Positions 1 through 7,100 of a DNA stretch of 10,505 nt are shown in pieces. Position 1 is the stretch's first letter. Each line of letters starts with the position of its first letter. Below the pieces are notes generated by a model, which was not told the origin of the DNA, did no database searches, and worked only from the letters and a program-made list of their open reading frames with translations. Source of the stretch: Thermoplasmata archaeon (GTDB lineage: Archaea > Thermoplasmatota > Penumbrarchaeia > Penumbrarchaeales > EX4484-36). The translations under genes were made by a program, and so were the position numbers. Location of the stretch: assembly GCA_021160765.1 (NCBI GenBank), contig JAGHBW010000071.1:1-10505 (forward strand), in the 5' to 3' direction.

Positions 1-4
1 CCAT

Positions 5-10
5 TCACCT
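5..10 (-). promoter_or_regulatory. Shine-Dalgarno-like AGGTGA at the end of the mevalonate kinase gene
   Basis: On the minus strand the last sense codon and stop of the mevalonate kinase gene read AGGTGA, a good match to the archaeal ribosome binding consensus, followed directly by ATGG at the window edge. The ATG at positions 4-2 has zero spacing from the motif, so it is a doubtful start. A start a few bases beyond the left edge is more plausible. Either way it suggests a tightly coupled downstream gene on the same strand. That gene is not visible. Confidence 0.35.
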
Positions 11-958
11 ATCAGGATAGATGTCCGCAGTGAAGCCCTTACTATCCACGGTAACTAGATAGGGCTTTCCCCCAAACTTTTCAATGCATTCAGCAACTCT
101 CCTCCCCTTCTCTCTATCCTCTACCAAGGCTATGATGCTTCCCCCGCCGCCCGCACCAGTGATCTTGGCCCCAAGAGCGTACCTGCCAGCAGCATCTTTT
201 AATTTCTGCAATTCCGGGGTGTTAACCCCTAGAATTGAGAGGTATTTATGATTCTGCTCCATTAACTCGCCCAGAACAACAAGGTCACGTCTCTTAAGTG
301 CCTTGAGGGATTCCCTAACAATGTTCCCAATCTCCTCAATGATCTCTCTCGCAAATCCATCCCTCTTTACATATCTGGCCACCTTCTCCACCATGGCTGC
401 CGTGGAGGATCCCTTTCCGGTATATCCCACAACAAGAGTTATTTCCGGCATGTCTATGTGGTGAAGGTACCATCTCTTCCCCCCCTTTTCAATCCTCCAG
501 AGCAAACCGTCCTCCGGCCTACCCGATACAAGAATGCCTCCTCCGTGTGTGGATGTCGTAGTGTCCGTTGGGGAAGCCCTGCCCTGCACCTCCCATTCCA
601 CCTCAAAAGATCTCTTTGCTATAATCTCTTCCTGCACCTCCTCCCCTCTTAAGAGGGTAAGAGCTGCCACGGTGGATACTGTTAGAGCGGCAGAGGAGCC
701 CAGCCCAGAGGCTGGGGGGATGGTTGACGTGGTCTCTATCCTTACTGGATGTGGAGGAGAGAACAGCTCTATCGCCTTGGAGAAGTACCTGAATCTCTTC
801 AAAGTGATGGAGTGCCTGTCCACCGTATTCTTCTTCCACGGTACTGCGTGAAGAGCAAATCGTAGAGTGATTGCAGCAGCAAGGGCAGGCTGGCCGTATA
901 CAACGGCGTGTTCCCCAAAGAGTATGACCTTTGCAGGGGCGGAGGATAGTACTTCCAT
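5..958 (-). CDS. mvk: Mevalonate kinase (GHMP kinase family)
   Basis: This 317-residue protein would phosphorylate mevalonate to 5-phosphomevalonate with ATP in the cytoplasm, an early step in making isoprenoids for archaeal lipids. All three GHMP-kinase motifs are visible. Motif 1 at residues 7-25 is APAKVILFGEHAVVYGQPA and includes the catalytic-type Lys10. The phosphate-binding motif 2 is PPASGLGSSAA at 81-91. Motif 3 is KITGAGGGGS at 265-274. The segment SPTDTTTSTHGG at 129-140 supplies the expected catalytic Asp132. Length is normal for archaeal mevalonate kinases, with no truncation. The ATG start at 958 begins just before motif 1, as usual in the family, and no Shine-Dalgarno sequence precedes it. 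An upstream TATA-like box fits leaderless transcription. It is divergent from the surface-protein gene. A classical mevalonate kinase argues against a purely Thermoplasma-type mevalonate-3-kinase route. The ordering of GHMP motifs makes other GHMP kinases (galactokinase, homoserine kinase) much less likely. Confidence 0.95.
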   Translation of the reverse strand: MEVLSSAPAKVILFGEHAVVYGQPALAAAITLRFALHAVPWKKNTVDRHSITLKRFRYFSKAIELFSPPHPVRIETTSTIPPASGLGSSAALTVSTVAALTLLRGEEVQEEIIAKRSFEVEWEVQGRASPTDTTTSTHGGGILVSGRPEDGLLWRIEKGGKRWYLHHIDMPEITLVVGYTGKGSSTAAMVEKVARYVKRDGFAREIIEEIGNIVRESLKALKRRDLVVLGELMEQNHKYLSILGVNTPELQKLKDAAGRYALGAKITGAGGGGSIIALVEDREKGRRVAECIEKFGGKPYLVTVDSKGFTADIYPDR

Positions 959-983
959 AACAAGATAGATAAAACCAAAGTTC

Positions 984-992
984 TATTTTTAA
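984..992 (-). promoter_or_regulatory. TATA-like box for mevalonate kinase
   Basis: The minus strand reads TTAAAAATA here, preceded by purine-rich GAAAGAGG in the position of a BRE. Its centre lies about 30 bases upstream of the ATG at 958. Since archaeal transcription usually starts about 25 bases from the TATA box, the transcript would have no leader or a very short one, which agrees with the missing ribosome binding site. This rests on spacing and composition only. Confidence 0.5.
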
Positions 993-1020
993 CCTCTTTC
1001 CTCTGTACCCTGGAAAAAAC

Positions 1021-1028
1021 TAATAATA
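1021..1028 (+). promoter_or_regulatory. TATA-like box for the surface-protein genes
   Basis: TAATAATA follows AAAAAAC in the 90-base gap between the two divergent genes. Its centre is about 25 bases upstream of the ATG at 1049, so transcription could begin at or next to the start codon (leaderless). No convincing ribosome binding site precedes that ATG. This box and the minus-strand box at 984-992 lie back to back within about 45 bases. Confidence 0.45.
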
Positions 1029-1048
1029 CCACCATCATAATATGTGAG

Positions 1049-4000
1049 ATGGTTAACATGGATAAACTCTCCCCGGGGAAGAAGGCGATCATCACATTCC
1101 TGGTATTCTCCCTAGTTTTTCCTTATCTCATAAAAGAGAGTGGAGGGGAAGAGAGTGGAGACCTAATAAGGCAACCTGCTGATTACAACATCTTCTCAAG
1201 AATGACCTCTGTGGAGAAGGAGATTTCAAACAGAATGGAACCCCCAGAAATATTAAATTATACAAAACAGGCCCTGCCCTCGGGGGTTTGGATTGAGCAT
1301 CCCATAGGATCTGATTTCATGCAGGGATATCAGCTTCAGGAACAGGAGGTGTCTCTGCCACACCTACCTCAGCCCTTAATAATAGGGGAGATAAAGAAGA
1401 ACCCTCGGGCGAACTACACAACACTTTTAGACTGGATCCTTCCTCAACCCATAAGTGAGGGAAGCCTTAACTTCGGGGTTATGACCTACCAGGAGGGGCA
1501 TATAAATTGGAAATTGGCTTCCATTATCCCCAGAGTCCTTTTTACAGATTCTGACCTCTCCCGCTGGGTCTATATTGACACGGACAACTCAACGGACACG
1601 GGAGATGATCTTGGGAGGGATATAAGGGTAAGGCTTGGTGTGACGCAGGCAAGGGTCACCTTTCAGCGCCCCACGATTGTCCCCCCAACACCTGGTAGTG
1701 TTACTTTTGAGAGGTTCGCAATTAGTATGGAAGTGGAGGCGCTGGGGAATCCCAATAATTCCCCATTACAGATATACGTTGTAAAGGCCATCTCATATTC
1801 AGGAAAGAACTATCTCTGGTGTATAGGTGCCTCCCCAGACCATCCACCCGGAAGGTTGGTCCTTACAATAACAACTGAGAGGATCGTTGGAAGGTTGAGA
1901 GAGGGAGGATTTCTCAACTTCCCCCCAAACATCTTCTCTGGGAATTTCTCATTCATTGACGTCGCTGGCCCCTATTATATATCGTACAGAACCAGTGAGG
2001 ACCTTGAAAGTCTAACACCATCTGTCACCATGATCAACATTGTGGAGAGGGTGATAAAGGGTTATACCCATCTAGTTGGGGTGCTGACCCCTTCCACGGG
2101 ATATAATCATATACCCCTCTCTGGGCTCTTAACCTTAGATTTCAAAGACCTTACCTCTCCCATAACGGATCTCTCATGGGGGGGGGGGGGGGAGGGAGAG
2201 TTGGGTATTCCATGCAGGTTAGACCTCACCTATCGGGAGGACAGAGAGGATAAATTATACGCCGTTGCTAAGATCTCAGACCTCCCACCCAAACTTGTGA
2301 TTCACCTCAACTACCATTCCGTTTCTGGAAGAAATGTCACTGATCTAAAATACACCTCTTCTACCCCCGTTGGAAGAGTTGCGTTTCATGAGGAGATCCT
2401 TCCAAAAGATGGCTCACCTGTTGTAACAACCCTTCTTCTCAAGGAGCTCCCAACCCGCCTTCACCTCAGCACTACTGGTGGGGTCCCCTTCTCCTCCAAC
2501 ATAACCTTCCCAATGAATGCCTCTTTGGGCGTAATAGGCAGCATACTGGATGGCTTTCTGGGAAAGATCTCAGAGAGGTTTGGCAGGATTGGAGCGGCTT
2601 TAAGGGCACTTCCCAGAGGGGTGGCGGACCTGCCTCAGAACAGGGGCTGGCTGGAGATGGATGGTAATGAAGTGGTAGGGGAGGTGTTCTATGCCTCCGG
2701 AGACGTCAATTATTTGACCACGTCCTCAAACTACCTATCTGTCTACCAGAGGAGCATGGATAGCAAAGCCACCCTCTCAATCAAGCTAAAGGGTATCGTA
2801 AAAGGTGGTCTCAATTTCTCTCAAGGATTTGACGTTCACCTTACAAGCGAAGAGAGAGACAAATTGGAGATAGCGGGCATTATACCTGGAGGGGAAACAT
2901 TAATGAGTGTTGAGGAGGCCCCGAGGGAGTTGAGGATTTTTCAAAATGAAGACGGGAACCACATACTACTTCACCTCTCCGAAAAGGTGGAGGAGATACA
3001 CCTTTTGGGTAGAAGGGGGGAGGAGGCACTGGAGGGAATTATCAAGGGGATTGTGGGAGAGGGTGTCATAAGAAAGGAGGAGGGGAGTATTGAGGTTTTA
3101 TTTGATTCTCCAGTAGACTCCTTCCAGATATATCTAAGCAACTCCAATAGGTACACCCCTCGCTTCTATCCCATTCCCAACTTCATAAACAGCGTTCAGA
3201 GCGGGAAGGAGGGGCAAATATCACTGAGGCTACAGAGGATAAACTCGTTGAGGTTCATCAGGGGGGAAAACCCGATAATAGAATTGAAAAGCTCTGGGGC
3301 GGGGGACCTCCTTATAGACATGGTGGAGGAAGAAACCTCTCTAACCCTCAAGGGAGCCTTCAAACCCCTCCCCAACCTCATAAACCTGACCCTTCCAACC
3401 AACCTGACATCCGTGGAACTTCCCATTCCATCCTTAACTACGGGAAACTTCACCGGGCTTGCCGAGGCCCTCTTAAGTCTAGTGGATCTGACGGAGACCC
3501 TACTCAACCTCACATACAGGGCGCTGAGCTCCATGGTAGAGAGGCTGGGCTATATAGGCCAGAGTATGAACATGAACTGGGAGGCCAGTGGAGGCGAGGG
3601 ATCGGACCTTCTCTTACACTTTCAGAGACTGGGGTCCTCCCCTTTTAAGCCCGCTCACTGGACTCATGGCGTCTGGATATATCAGAGTGGGCTGGGGAGC
3701 GAGGCTTCGCTAGACATGAAGGTCTTTCTGAGGGGACTTCCATTAAGCGGCTCCCTCTCTTTTTCTTTCACAGAAGAGACCCTCCGATTTATGCTTTCTT
3801 TCACGGACTACTCTCCCGAAGAACCCTGGCTTCTGGTTAGAACAGAGGGGTTTCAGAAGAGGGATATCACAATCTACCTGAGCGATATCAAACCCAACAT
3901 CAATATGGAGGTGGAGGCAGAGATAACGACCAATATGAGCATCGGTGGGAGGATCATAGCGACCATGAAAAGCCGTGTGACAAAAACAGACGGCTCTCCA

Positions 4001-4852
4001 GTTGATCTGGGAGAGGTTCTGGCAAGGCTGAGAAAACTCGGCGAGGAGCCCTCGTTGAGAGAGATCTTCATGCCATCCCTCCCCTCAAACTTCTCATTCT
4101 ACGGGAGGATGGAGCAGGACATAGAGGTGGAGTACTCCTCCTCAGAGTATCTGGAGTTTATTTATATAAAACTGGCCAAGTTTTTGGGTGGAAGATGGTC
4201 CCAGATATATGGAATATTTCACGATCTCCCCCTCTCCTTCTCCGCCACCATAAAGAGCAATCCAGACATCACCCTCAAAAAACCCCTCCCACTGCAGGGA
4301 TTCCCCACCTTCCAACTGAACACTACTGGCAGAGAGATAGACCTCTATATCAACTATGACGGCAGGGGTGTTGGGCAGAGAGGAAGATATCAGCTCTTCA
4401 TAGAAAACGCTGGAAGCACCAGAACGTACTATGAGGGTAACAAATACGTCATAAAGAGCAGTGGGGTAGAATACGCCGCTATGGAGATGAAGGATCTTCC
4501 ATACATGGAGGGCTTTGAGCTCAAGTCCCTCTTTCTCGTTGGAATGGGAATAAAGAGCATACGTATGGACGTCCAGATCTACCCCGGGGGGCTTCCCGTA
4601 ATCATTCTGGACAGACTGAAGGTCAGAAATGTTAAGGTTCAAATGAACATGGTAATAAACAGCGCTGGAATTGAAATGAATCCTGAGGGGAGCTTTTACG
4701 TCTATAAGGTCTCTTCGGAGGGATTTGTCCACAGCCTCTCCCTGATTATGGGTCCTCTGGACCTCAACCTTAAAGGGTGTGAGAAGGTTGTTATCGCTCC
4801 AGCACCGGGGGTAATTCTCTGGAGCGAGATCCTAGGAGGTGGTGGAGGGTGA
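1049..4852 (+). CDS. Very large exported, sequon-rich surface protein of unknown function
   Basis: I do not recognise a family for this 1267-residue protein. It starts with a basic patch (PGKKA) and one hydrophobic segment at about 12-28, a signal peptide or N-terminal anchor. The rest has no clear membrane segment and looks beta-rich, with alternating hydrophobic and polar residues. Residues 177-187 (DTDNSTDTGDD) resemble an extracellular calcium-binding loop. About fifteen N-x-S/T sequons are scattered along the chain, consistent with an N-glycosylated outer protein. A loosely recurring [DEG]-L-P element followed by a beta-like stretch occurs near 411, 466, 896, 1059 and 1149, suggesting diverged internal modules. 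There are only three cysteines visible (258, 389, 1243). The C-terminus ends in five glycines. The ATG at 1049 is chosen from promoter spacing; ATG 1058 is an alternative. A 15-G run at 2178-2192 encodes Trp377 and Gly378-381. The gene overlaps the next by four bases. A surface-layer, adhesion or binding role is inference. Confidence 0.85.
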   Translation: MVNMDKLSPGKKAIITFLVFSLVFPYLIKESGGEESGDLIRQPADYNIFSRMTSVEKEISNRMEPPEILNYTKQALPSGVWIEHPIGSDFMQGYQLQEQEVSLPHLPQPLIIGEIKKNPRANYTTLLDWILPQPISEGSLNFGVMTYQEGHINWKLASIIPRVLFTDSDLSRWVYIDTDNSTDTGDDLGRDIRVRLGVTQARVTFQRPTIVPPTPGSVTFERFAISMEVEALGNPNNSPLQIYVVKAISYSGKNYLWCIGASPDHPPGRLVLTITTERIVGRLREGGFLNFPPNIFSGNFSFIDVAGPYYISYRTSEDLESLTPSVTMINIVERVIKGYTHLVGVLTPSTGYNHIPLSGLLTLDFKDLTSPITDLSWGGGGEGELGIPCRLDLTYREDREDKLYAVAKISDLPPKLVIHLNYHSVSGRNVTDLKYTSSTPVGRVAFHEEILPKDGSPVVTTLLLKELPTRLHLSTTGGVPFSSNITFPMNASLGVIGSILDGFLGKISERFGRIGAALRALPRGVADLPQNRGWLEMDGNEVVGEVFYASGDVNYLTTSSNYLSVYQRSMDSKATLSIKLKGIVKGGLNFSQGFDVHLTSEERDKLEIAGIIPGGETLMSVEEAPRELRIFQNEDGNHILLHLSEKVEEIHLLGRRGEEALEGIIKGIVGEGVIRKEEGSIEVLFDSPVDSFQIYLSNSNRYTPRFYPIPNFINSVQSGKEGQISLRLQRINSLRFIRGENPIIELKSSGAGDLLIDMVEEETSLTLKGAFKPLPNLINLTLPTNLTSVELPIPSLTTGNFTGLAEALLSLVDLTETLLNLTYRALSSMVERLGYIGQSMNMNWEASGGEGSDLLLHFQRLGSSPFKPAHWTHGVWIYQSGLGSEASLDMKVFLRGLPLSGSLSFSFTEETLRFMLSFTDYSPEEPWLLVRTEGFQKRDITIYLSDIKPNINMEVEAEITTNMSIGGRIIATMKSRVTKTDGSPVDLGEVLARLRKLGEEPSLREIFMPSLPSNFSFYGRMEQDIEVEYSSSEYLEFIYIKLAKFLGGRWSQIYGIFHDLPLSFSATIKSNPDITLKKPLPLQGFPTFQLNTTGREIDLYINYDGRGVGQRGRYQLFIENAGSTRTYYEGNKYVIKSSGVEYAAMEMKDLPYMEGFELKSLFLVGMGIKSIRMDVQIYPGGLPVIILDRLKVRNVKVQMNMVINSAGIEMNPEGSFYVYKVSSEGFVHSLSLIMGPLDLNLKGCEKVVIAPAPGVILWSEILGGGGG
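2178..2192 (+). repeat. 15-base G homopolymer inside the surface-protein gene
   Basis: Fifteen consecutive G fall in codons for Trp377, Gly378-381 and the first base of Glu382. As written, the frame stays open for the remaining 886 residues. I read the alternatives by hand. Loss of one G brings a TAG at 2220-2222 into frame, giving about 390 residues. Gain of one G brings TAA at 2251-2253 into frame, giving about 401 residues. The tract is therefore a potential slippage switch. It is also the place in the window where a sequencing or assembly error in length is most likely. Confidence 0.95.
4835..4840 (+). promoter_or_regulatory. Ribosome binding site for the 146-residue protein
   Basis: GGAGGT lies eight bases before the GTG at 4849, inside the last codons of the upstream gene. 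It is a strong Shine-Dalgarno match with good spacing and decides the GTG start, which overlaps the upstream stop as GTGA. Translation of the two genes is probably coupled. The same bases also encode part of the terminal glycine run of the upstream protein. Confidence 0.7.
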
Positions 4853-5289
4853 GAGGACGGCCCTACCTTATTCTACTGGTTGTTGCCATCGTTACTCTTT
4901 CCGGCCTCTATTTACTCTACCCGCGCAGGGAGGCTGTGGTTTACCTACTTTATCACGAATCGGTTGGAGGGGGGGGCACGGGCGGTATAATCAACGTGAA
5001 TCTTATGATAAAAAATACTGGGAACAGAAAGTTGGATTACGCTGAGGGGTCTGTAGTGGTCTCCACTGCCGGTTCCGAGGTGGCAAGGTTCAACATCTCG
5101 GCTTGGGGGGTGGACCCCGGGGGTCTCTATGAAGAGAGAAATCACTTTGTGGGGGATCAATTCCTACCCTACACAATAGAGATAAATCTCATATATGCAA
5201 TTGGAGGGAAGGGGGGAGAGGTCCACAGAACGTACCATGTGGACAGCAGGTATATGAACGTTCTTGAGAGTTTCAAACTCTCCCCATGA
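4849..5289 (+). CDS. Small membrane-anchored protein with an extracellular beta-rich domain
   Basis: No family can be assigned with confidence to this 146-residue protein. A basic N-terminus (MRGR) precedes one strongly hydrophobic segment at about 5-23, then PRRE, which suggests an uncleaved signal anchor with the remainder outside. A glycine-rich stretch (VGGGGTGG, about 39-46) links to a beta-rich domain. The element INVNLMIKNTGNRKL (about 48-62) resembles the first strands of CARDB- or LEA14-like immunoglobulin-fold domains, where an 'N-T-G' turn follows a strand. That likeness is by eye only. One sequon (NIS) is present. The gene follows the 1267-residue protein with a GTGA overlap and a strong internal ribosome binding site, so the two are almost certainly co-transcribed and may form one surface complex. 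A run of 8 G occurs at 4969-4976. Its TGA stop directly abuts the opposing stop of the coiled-coil gene. Confidence 0.8.
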   Translation: MRGRPYLILLVVAIVTLSGLYLLYPRREAVVYLLYHESVGGGGTGGIINVNLMIKNTGNRKLDYAEGSVVVSTAGSEVARFNISAWGVDPGGLYEERNHFVGDQFLPYTIEINLIYAIGGKGGEVHRTYHVDSRYMNVLESFKLSP

Positions 5290-6909
5290 TCACTTTCTCA
5301 GTATCCCCTTGTATCCACAGTTGGGACAAACCACTGTTATAGGCCTCTTGGGTGAGGTAACCTTGATCTTTGTGCCACACTTCGGGCACTTCACGAGTTT
5401 TGGCTTGTATTCCACCTCTTCAGCCACCTTCTTCTTTACCTTCTTCTTCGGTCTGAAGGCGATCTCCTCTTCTTCCTCCTCCTCTTCTTCCTCTTCCTCC
5501 ACCGGCACCTTCACCCTCCTCTTCTCCACCCTTATCTCCTCTTCTTCCTCCACCGGTGGCCTCCTTCCCTTAAGCTCCTCTATCCTCTCCCTTGCCTTCT
5601 TCAGTTCATACTCCAAATCATCAATCTCCTGGCGAAGCTCCTCAACCTCCTTCTCATGCTCAGAGAGCGGGATCATCTTCTTCTTCTCTGACTCCCAGAG
5701 CTCCTTCTGCCTTTTGAGGTTTCTTCTCTCATCCTCAAGCTTCCACTCCAGCTCTCCAAGCTCTTTTTCCTTTTCCTCCAGTTCCTCCTTGAGCTTCTTG
5801 ATCTCATCCCTCTCAGAGAGAAGGGACTCCTTCATACGCTCAATTCTCCTCTCCTCCCTCTCAAGAAGGGCCTTCTCCGCCTCAATATCCTTAAGCTCTG
5901 CCTTCAGCTCCTCCTTCTCCTTCGCAAGGGCTGCCCTCTCCTTTCTCAAAGCCGCCCTCTCCTCCTCCAGCCTTGCCCTCTCCTCCTCTATGGCCTTCTC
6001 CCTCCTCTCCACATCCTCAAGAAGCGTCTGGGCCTCCTCCATCTTCTTCTCAACCTCCATCATACCCCGCCTGTACTCCCTGTAGTTCTCCTCAAACTCC
6101 TCCAGCTGCTTCTGGAACTCCTCCTCCTTCTTTCTGAACTCTGCCCACTCCCTCTCCAGAATCTCCCGCCTCCGCTCAAGGTCCGCCTTCTCCCTCTCTA
6201 TCTCCTCCTTAAGCCTCTCCACCTCAGCCTTTTCCTTCTCAAACTCCTCCCTCTCCTTCTTGAGCTTTCCCTTCTCCTCAAAGAGTGTTGCCTCCCTCCC
6301 ATCCAGTATGGACTTTCTCCTTTCAAGCTCCGCCCTCTCCTTCTCTATCTCCTCCTTCTGTCTTTCAAATGTGAGGCGCTCCTTTTCAATCTCATCCTTC
6401 AACTTCAAAAACTTCTTCCTCTCCTCCTCCAGCTCCCTTATCTCTTTAAGAAGGTCCTCCCTGCGAGCCTTTAGGTCCTCCGCCTCCCTCTCAAGCCTCT
6501 TACGCTCATAATCAACGTCCTCTTTTTCCTTCTCCAGCTTCAGAAGGTGCTCCCTGAAATGCTCCTCCGCCTTCTTAAGAATCTCCTCCTCCTTCCTTAT
6601 GAGTTCCCTTCTTAGGGTCTCCACCTCGTCGTAAAGCTTGAGAAGCTCTTCCTTCTCCTTATTTATTTCATCCCAGCCCTTAGGCGTCGGAACCTTCACC
6701 TCCTCCCTCTTTGGCGGGGCCTCCTTTGGAGCCTCCACCTTCTCCTCCTCAACCTCACCAAAAGCCTCCTCAGGCTCCTCAACAGCAACCTCCTCCATAA
6801 CAGCGGTTTCCGGCTCTTCTGGCTCAAAAACCACCTTCGCTTTTGCCTTCCTTCCCTTCTTCTTTTCTGTGTCTTCCCACTCAACCTTGATCTTTCTCTT
6901 TCTCGGCAT
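5290..6909 (-). CDS. Long coiled-coil protein with C-terminal zinc ribbon
   Basis: This 539-residue protein has a basic N-terminus (PRKRKIKVEW) and an acidic, proline-containing linker (about 28-75). A nearly unbroken K/E/R/L heptad region follows at about 79-449, long enough for a rod of roughly 55 nm if fully helical. Then come an acidic tail with twelve consecutive Glu (471-482), a basic segment (KKKVKKKV) and a zinc ribbon with CPKC (Cys508, Cys511) and CPNC (Cys528, Cys531). No Walker A, Walker B or ABC signature is present, so it is not an SMC or Rad50 ATPase despite the rod. Zinc ribbons of this type often bind nucleic acid or protein; a structural or tethering role is inference. The ATG at 6909 is preferred over GTG at 6918, because the GTG lies inside the GGGGTGA ribosome binding site five bases before the ATG. 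It is divergent from the HerA-type ATPase gene, with which it may share regulation. Confidence 0.85.
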   Translation of the reverse strand: MPRKRKIKVEWEDTEKKKGRKAKAKVVFEPEEPETAVMEEVAVEEPEEAFGEVEEEKVEAPKEAPPKREEVKVPTPKGWDEINKEKEELLKLYDEVETLRRELIRKEEEILKKAEEHFREHLLKLEKEKEDVDYERKRLEREAEDLKARREDLLKEIRELEEERKKFLKLKDEIEKERLTFERQKEEIEKERAELERRKSILDGREATLFEEKGKLKKEREEFEKEKAEVERLKEEIEREKADLERRREILEREWAEFRKKEEEFQKQLEEFEENYREYRRGMMEVEKKMEEAQTLLEDVERREKAIEEERARLEEERAALRKERAALAKEKEELKAELKDIEAEKALLEREERRIERMKESLLSERDEIKKLKEELEEKEKELGELEWKLEDERRNLKRQKELWESEKKKMIPLSEHEKEVEELRQEIDDLEYELKKARERIEELKGRRPPVEEEEEIRVEKRRVKVPVEEEEEEEEEEEEIAFRPKKKVKKKVAEEVEYKPKLVKCPKCGTKIKVTSPKRPITVVCPNCGYKGILRK

Positions 6910-6953
6910 GATTTTCACCCCAGTCTACCTGCTTTTTTTACCAGAACCATTGG

Positions 6954-6963
6954 GTTTAAAAAC
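6954..6963 (-). promoter_or_regulatory. TATA-like box for the coiled-coil gene
   Basis: The minus strand reads GTTTTTAAAC here. Transcription about 25 bases downstream would begin near 6933, leaving a leader of about 24 bases that contains the GGGGTGA ribosome binding site before the ATG at 6909. A second A/T-rich candidate lies further upstream (about 6972-6985). The assignment rests on spacing and composition. Confidence 0.45.
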
Positions 6964-6985
6964 TACTTTTTTGTATTAATAGTTT
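6960..6985. promoter_or_regulatory. Dyad AAACTA-N14-TAGTTT in the divergent promoter region
   Basis: Two perfect 6-base inverted arms, AAACTA at 6960-6965 and TAGTTT at 6980-6985, are separated by 14 bases, giving a centre-to-centre distance of two helical turns. The left arm overlaps the TATA-like box of the coiled-coil gene, where a dimeric repressor could block transcription. In an A/T-rich spacer a 6-base dyad can arise by chance, so this is only a candidate operator. Confidence 0.25.
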
Positions 6986-7056
6986 GTTATGTATCAGGGG
7001 GGCTAGATGCTCTCTAAATAACGTCTGCAGCGCCATTTTTTAGGCGTTCACAACCC

Positions 7057-7064
7057 TTAAAAAA
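7057..7064 (+). promoter_or_regulatory. TATA-like box for the HerA-type ATPase gene
   Basis: TTAAAAAA sits about 40 bases before the preferred ATG at 7101. A start about 25 bases downstream (near 7085) would give a leader of only some 15 bases, just covering the GGGGTGA ribosome binding site at 7084-7090. An upstream alternative, CTAAATAA at about 7013-7020, would give a longer leader and cannot be excluded. The rest of the 190-base spacer shows a weak CGCC/GGCG hairpin at 7031-7046 and no gene. Confidence 0.4.
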
Positions 7065-7083
7065 GGAGAAGGACATTTAAAAC

Positions 7084-7090
7084 GGGGTGA
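7084..7090 (+). promoter_or_regulatory. Ribosome binding site deciding the ATPase start
   Basis: GGGGTGA lies ten bases before the ATG at 7101. The in-frame GTG at 7092 is only one base away from the motif and is too close, so translation most likely starts at the ATG. The coiled-coil gene on the other side of the spacer has the same GGGGTGA motif. Confidence 0.6.
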
Positions 7091-7100
7091 AGTGGTTATC

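Noticed and set aside
4142..4732. Minus-strand open frame of 196 codons
   Set aside because: It lies wholly inside the 1267-residue gene on the opposite strand, shows no recognisable motif and is explained by the codon bias of the sense gene.
5264..6085. Plus-strand serine-rich open frame of 273 codons
   Set aside because: It is the antisense image of the K/E-rich coiled-coil gene (CTC/TCC/TTC repeats read as Ser/Phe). It has no plausible domain and no ribosome binding site.
5460..6700. Repetitive CTCC/TTCC sequence resembling a simple-repeat or CRISPR-like region
   Set aside because: The repetition follows codons of a heptad coiled coil without a fixed repeat unit or spacers. It is protein-driven low complexity.
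5290..6909. SMC or Rad50 ATPase identity for the coiled-coil protein
   Set aside because: There is no Walker A, Walker B or ABC signature, no hinge domain, and the C-terminus is a zinc ribbon.
6945..6956. AACC-ATTG-GGTT mini-hairpin upstream of the coiled-coil gene
   Set aside because: A four-base stem with a four-base loop is expected by chance and overlaps promoter A/T sequence.
7031..7046. CGCC-ATTTTTTA-GGCG hairpin as a terminator or small RNA
   Set aside because: The stem has only four strong pairs and lies upstream of the ATPase start. No transcript end is expected there and nothing supports an RNA gene.
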